Assembly: GCF_032598905.1 (NCBI RefSeq)
Contig: NZ_CP122458.1
Coordinates: 9,325,001-9,389,000, forward strand
Length of the DNA stretch: 64,000 nt
Direction of reading: 5' to 3'
Source of the DNA: Streptomyces sp. 11x1
Lineage (GTDB): Bacteria > Actinomycetota > Actinomycetes > Streptomycetales > Streptomycetaceae
Each line of letters begins with the position of its first letter. Positions within the stretch are counted from its first letter, which is position 1. Below are positions 60,683 to 64,000 of the stretch, piece by piece. Both the position numbers and the translations under genes were made by a program. The notes under the pieces were generated by a model that worked only from the letters and a program-made list of their open reading frames with translations, was not told the DNA's origin and did no database searches.

Positions 60683-61321
60683 ATGTGCTGGAGCGCGACG
60701 GCCGATCTCGTGGCGGGTGCCGGTGTCGCCGCGGTCGGGGTGACCGGTGTGGTGCTGGCGCGCGACCGGCGGGATCTGCCGCTCGCCGCGCTGCCGTTGC
60801 TGCTCGGCGCCCACCAGATCGTGGAGTCGGTGGTCTGGTCCTCGGGCGGCGGCAGCGGGCCGGCGACCGTCGCCTGGGCCGTCGTCGCCCTGCCGCTGCT
60901 GGCCGTGTGGGTGCCGGCGGGCGTGTGGTGCGCGGCCCCGGCGCGAGCCCGTCCCCGGCTGGTCGTCCCGCTCGCCGTCGGCGTCGCGACCGCCGTGCCG
61001 CTCGCTCGGGCCCTCGCCACCGGCCCGGTGACCGCCGAGATCCGCGGCCACACCGTCGGCTACACGATCGACCTCGCCCACCCGGCACTCCTGGTCGCCT
61101 GCTACCTCCTCGCAACCGTCGGCTCCCTGCTCCTCTCCGGCGACCGGCGGCTCGTCGTGCTCGGCGCCCTGGCCGGCGTCGGAGCCGTGGTCTGCTGGGC
61201 CCTGTGGCGGCTGGAGTTCATCTCCACCTGGTGCGCCTTCGCGGCCGTGTGCTCGGTGGTGCTGCTCGGCTGGGTACGCGCCCGCGCGAGAGCGCCCTCG
61301 CGAACGCACCGCAGCGCCTGA
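60683..61321 (+). CDS. DUF6629 family membrane protein
   Basis: A 212-residue polytopic protein that begins MCWSATADLVAGAGVAAVGV, the signature of DUF6629. About seven hydrophobic helices follow, with LLLGAHQIVESVVWSSGGGS between the second and third. GGAGG lies 7 bases before the ATG. Function is unknown to me. It follows the TnpB element closely and is transcribed the same way. Confidence 0.85.
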   Translation: MCWSATADLVAGAGVAAVGVTGVVLARDRRDLPLAALPLLLGAHQIVESVVWSSGGGSGPATVAWAVVALPLLAVWVPAGVWCAAPARARPRLVVPLAVGVATAVPLARALATGPVTAEIRGHTVGYTIDLAHPALLVACYLLATVGSLLLSGDRRLVVLGALAGVGAVVCWALWRLEFISTWCAFAAVCSVVLLGWVRARARAPSRTHRSA

Positions 61322-61418
61322 CCTGACCCGACCTGGGCGGGGCCCTCGACGGCTCTTGGTGAATCAATCATCCATCGAACTGTTGACTTTCGGCTCGATC
61401 AGCCAGAGGATTTCGGAG

Positions 61419-62912
61419 GTGACACACTCCGCCGCCGGGCCCCTCGGCCCGGTTCTCCCCGCGGCCCTCGACGAGGCGGCCCACCGCTGCCTCGTCGCGG
61501 GCTTCGACGGTACGACGACCGTCCCCGACACCCTGAAACGGCTGATCGACCGCGGCCTGGGCGGGGTCATCCTGTTCACCCGCAACATCCGTGACGCCGA
61601 CCAGGTCAGCGAACTCACCGCCACCCTGCGGACGTTGCGGCCGGACCTGCTGATCGCCATCGACAACGAGGGCGGCGGCATCGGCCACCTGGTCGCCGCG
61701 GGCGCCCCCGAGGTACCCGGCTCATGGGCGCTCGGTGCCGCCGACGATCCCGGCCTGACCGCCGCGTGCGCCGACGCCCTCGCCGGACACCTGCTCTCGC
61801 TCGGGATCACCGTCTTGTACGCCCCCGTCGCCGACGTCCAGAGCCGGCCCGAGAACCCGATCGTGCGCACCCGCGCCTTCGGCGGCGACCCAGAGCTGGT
61901 CTCCCGGCATCTGCGCGCCTGGATCGAGGCCACCGAGGCGCGCGGCGTGGCCTCCTGCGCCAAGCACTTCCCCGGCCACGGCGGGACCGTCACCGACAGC
62001 CACCACGAACTGGCGGTGGACCCGCGGCCGTACGAGCGACTCGACCTCGTGCCCTTCCGGGCCGCCGTCCACACGGGCGTGCCCATGCTGATGAGCGCCC
62101 ATGTGGTCTTCCCGGCCCTCGACCCGGAGCTGCCCGCCACCCTCAGCCCGAGGATCCTCTCCGACCTGCTGCGTGGCGAACTCGGCTTCGACGGCGTCCT
62201 CGTCAGCGACGCGCTGGAGATGAAGGCCATCGCCGACCGCTACGGCGAGGCGGCCGGCGCCCGTCTCGCGCTCGCGGCCGGAGCCGACCAGGTCATCGTC
62301 GCCGTGCCGGATCTGGAGGTCAGCCTCGCCTGCCGGGACGCCGTGCTCGACGCGCTCGGAGCGGGCGACCTCGCGGAGGAGCGGGTGACCGAGGCCGCGG
62401 AGCGGGTACGCCGGCTCGCGCTGCGGTACGCGGTGCCGTACCGGCCGGGTGCCGTGGCCGCGTGGGACGCGCACGCCGGGCTGACGACGGCGCGGCGGGC
62501 CGTACGGAGCGGGGGCCCGTTGCCCCGGCCGGTGCCGGGCGCCCATGTCGTCGACTGCTTCCCACCTCCGCACCCCGCCCTCAACTGGGGCGGCGAGGAT
62601 CTGCTGACCGAGGTCCGCGCGCTCGACCCCACCGCCACGGGGACGGCGGTCGCCGGGGAGCCGGACGATCTCTCGGCCGTCGCGGGGGAGGCGCTGCGGG
62701 CCGCCGGGGCGCGTCCGCTGGTCCTCGCCCTGTGCGACGCCGAGCTGTACCCCTGGCAGGTCCGCCTCCGCGACCTGTTGCTGACCGCCCGGCCGGACGC
62801 GCTCGTGGTCTCGACCGGGTTGCCGGAGGCGGGTGACGCGGTGGCCGCGCACGGCAGGGGACGGGTGAATCTGCGGGCGGCGGCCGAGATCATCACGGGC
62901 CGGACGTTCTGA
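61419..62912 (+). CDS. GH3 beta-N-acetylglucosaminidase, NagZ-like
   Basis: A 497-residue glycosidase with GTG start at 61419 preceded by AGAGGA. The NagZ motif KHFPGHGGTVTDSHHEL is complete, with the catalytic His/Asp loop, and the nucleophile Asp is in GVLVSDALEMKAIADRYG. Substrate-binding IDNEGGGIGHLV is also present. No signal peptide is seen, so the enzyme is probably cytoplasmic and removes GlcNAc from wall fragments or imported sugars. A C-terminal GH3 sandwich-like domain runs from about 370. Confidence 0.9.
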   Translation: MTHSAAGPLGPVLPAALDEAAHRCLVAGFDGTTTVPDTLKRLIDRGLGGVILFTRNIRDADQVSELTATLRTLRPDLLIAIDNEGGGIGHLVAAGAPEVPGSWALGAADDPGLTAACADALAGHLLSLGITVLYAPVADVQSRPENPIVRTRAFGGDPELVSRHLRAWIEATEARGVASCAKHFPGHGGTVTDSHHELAVDPRPYERLDLVPFRAAVHTGVPMLMSAHVVFPALDPELPATLSPRILSDLLRGELGFDGVLVSDALEMKAIADRYGEAAGARLALAAGADQVIVAVPDLEVSLACRDAVLDALGAGDLAEERVTEAAERVRRLALRYAVPYRPGAVAAWDAHAGLTTARRAVRSGGPLPRPVPGAHVVDCFPPPHPALNWGGEDLLTEVRALDPTATGTAVAGEPDDLSAVAGEALRAAGARPLVLALCDAELYPWQVRLRDLLLTARPDALVVSTGLPEAGDAVAAHGRGRVNLRAAAEIITGRTF

Positions 62913-63292
62913 GGGGCGGTGTCCCTCCGGGCACCGATGGCCGGAGGGGGTGCGCGGGTGTGCGGGGTGCGGCGGGCGCGGGTGCACCGGCGCGGGGCGT
63001 GAGCGGGTGTGCGGCGTCCGGACATCCCGCCCCGCCCCGGACATCCCGCCCCGCCCCGGCTCTCCCCGGCTCGCCTGCCCGCCGGTTTGTCGGTTTGCCG
63101 GTTCGCAGGTCGTCGGCTCTCCTGTCGGCTCGGGGTCCGGCACGCCTGCCGCCCCGTTCCCTCGCCGGTTTCGCTTGTGGGCCTGCACGCTCGGCCCCGG
63201 CCCCGTCGGCATGCCTGCCTCGGCCGGCCTGCCATCCCGCCCGCGCGGCCGGTCCCGTGGGCGGCGCCGGGCGCTGCGCCCGGCCGCCGCTC
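62913..63292. other. Intergenic region with a tandem repeat
   Basis: 380 bases between convergent glycosidase genes. It contains two exact tandem copies of a 19-base unit (ccggacatcccgccccgcc) at 63018-63055, and T/G-rich ggtttgtcggtttgccggtt just after. The strand bias (C-rich, then G-poor) differs from coding DNA. No gene is supported; long frames here lack coding bias. Confidence 0.5.
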
Positions 63293-64000
63293 TCACTTCC
63301 CCTCGATCAACTCCGTGATTCCCCGTGCCGCCAGGTACGCGGTGTCCTCCGCGTGCTCCGCCAGGACCACCGCCGGGCGGGCCCCCTCCTGTCGTAGACG
63401 CATCCAGGTGTCGAAGAACGCGCCGCCCGGGCCGGAGACGGAGCGGGTGGACGGGGTGCAGTGCAGGACCAGGGCTGTCGTACGGGGCGCGGGCGAGGCG
63501 GAGGCGGCGCGCAGCTCGGCCACCGTCGTGGACAGGGCCTCCGCGATCGGTTTGGGGCGCCCGGTGGAGTCGAACAGACCGAGCGTGTACTCCAGTTCGG
63601 GGAAGTCGGCCAACGTGCGGTCGACGTCGTGGGAGCACCACCAGGTGACGCCCCACAGGTGGGTGCAGCCCGCCGCGTTCAGCAGGGTCGCGCGGGCGAA
63701 GTCGGGGGCGTCGGCGGCCGGGATGTGCGGCTCGGGGGCGCCGGTCTCCTGGACCCAGACCGGGCGGGCCGGGTCGGTGGCGTAGGCGGCGGCCAGCTCC
63801 GTGCCGTACTCCGCCAGGTGGTGCACCTCGGGTGAGCGCGGGCCGTAACGCCGGGCGCAGTCCGCGGAGAAGACCCAGGGGTGGACCGTGGTGAGGTCGC
63901 CCTTGCGGGCCGAGGCCTCGGGGGTGAACGGGTGGTCGTCGCCGTACCAGGCGGCGTCGTACGCCGAGTGGGTGACCAGGCCCCCTGCCTCGCCGAGCCC
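63293..64000 (-). CDS. Glycoside hydrolase, C-terminal part (cut by the right edge)
   Basis: The frame is open from the right edge to a stop at 63293 (235 residues seen). WVQETGAPEPHIPAADAPDF carries a catalytic-type Glu after a beta strand, and HLWGVTWWCSHDVDRTLADF with LEYTLGLFDSTGRPKPIAEA closes a GH-A clan TIM barrel (GH5-like). Upstream, HSAYDAAWYGDDHPFTPEAS and TTVHPWVFSADCARRYGPRS are barrel segments. The C-terminal 60 residues (TTALVLHCTPSTRSVSGPGG) form an extra alpha/beta unit. The N-terminus and family are outside what I can see. Confidence 0.8.
   Translation of the reverse strand, partial: GLGEAGGLVTHSAYDAAWYGDDHPFTPEASARKGDLTTVHPWVFSADCARRYGPRSPEVHHLAEYGTELAAAYATDPARPVWVQETGAPEPHIPAADAPDFARATLLNAAGCTHLWGVTWWCSHDVDRTLADFPELEYTLGLFDSTGRPKPIAEALSTTVAELRAASASPAPRTTALVLHCTPSTRSVSGPGGAFFDTWMRLRQEGARPAVVLAEHAEDTAYLAARGITELIEGK

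Noticed and set aside
61722..63656. A 644-residue minus-strand frame over the GH3 gene and the following spacer
   Set aside because: It crosses the NagZ-like gene, the intergenic repeat and the start of another gene, and lacks any motif.
1..64000. CRISPR arrays, rRNA and tRNA genes
   Set aside because: I saw no regularly spaced repeats and no conserved rRNA or tRNA sequences, such as the TPsiC-loop pattern with acceptor pairing. A weak tRNA could be missed without a scan.

Overview
The window is very G+C rich, with strong third-position G/C bias, frequent GTG starts, ATGA start/stop overlaps, Tat and lipoprotein signals, a conservon (cvnABCD), a DUF6777 lipoprotein and DUF6213/DUF6629 genes. 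Together these point to the chromosome of a Streptomyces or close relative. I saw no rRNA, tRNA or CRISPR. About fifty real genes fill it; most other long open frames are antisense shadows of GC-rich coding DNA.

Positions 1-20 kb look like conserved housekeeping DNA: a Ser/Thr kinase (cut by the left edge) with a DUF6777 lipoprotein, a CtaG-type oxidase assembly protein, 6-phosphofructokinase, the MurT/GatD lipid II amidation pair, peptide deformylase, a TetR/acyl-CoA dehydrogenase pair with palindromes between them, a TenA-like protein, DUF6213, a succinate-semialdehyde-type dehydrogenase, a coupled NUDIX/ATP-dependent DNA ligase pair, a thioredoxin-reductase-like protein divergent from an XRE-cupin regulator, and a translationally coupled quinone oxidoreductase plus two acyl-CoA dehydrogenases. 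Six copies of a hairpin-bearing dispersed repeat sit between genes here; I saw none after about 20.3 kb.

Positions 20-43 kb are rich in exported enzymes and remnants: a phosphodiester glycosidase, a LAATG-anchored alginate-lyase-like protein, a pectate lyase remnant, a solitary sugar-binding lipoprotein next to a conservon whose kinase lacks the usual histidine, two abutting inverted-repeat elements, a secreted amidohydrolase-like protein, a LacI remnant, a GH5 mannanase with a CebR-like operator, a large GH30 enzyme, a secreted alpha/beta hydrolase, an unrecognised 434-residue protein and a cutinase.

Positions 43-54 kb hold the most unusual block. On the minus strand, an acyl-CoA carboxylase beta subunit, a fatty acyl-AMP ligase, a Pks13-like synthase (ACP-KS-AT-ACP-TE) and an exported Ag85/esterase-D-type acyltransferase follow one another, with a PucR regulator and a cutinase downstream. 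This repeats the gene set of the mycolic acid condensation locus (accD4-fadD32-pks13-fbp, with cutinase-like Rv3802c) of mycolic-acid bacteria, although Streptomyces are not known to make mycolic acids. I infer a route to an alpha-branched beta-keto lipid that may be transferred outside the cell.

Positions 54-64 kb carry a class V aminotransferase, an RmlD-like reductase, a hemerythrin protein, a CE2-type esterase under a second CebR-like box, a frameshifted gene, a TnpB element without TnpA, a DUF6629 membrane protein, a NagZ-type GH3 enzyme and the end of another glycosidase cut by the right edge. The two CebR-like boxes suggest that plant-polysaccharide genes at 33.6 and 58.5 kb answer to one regulator.
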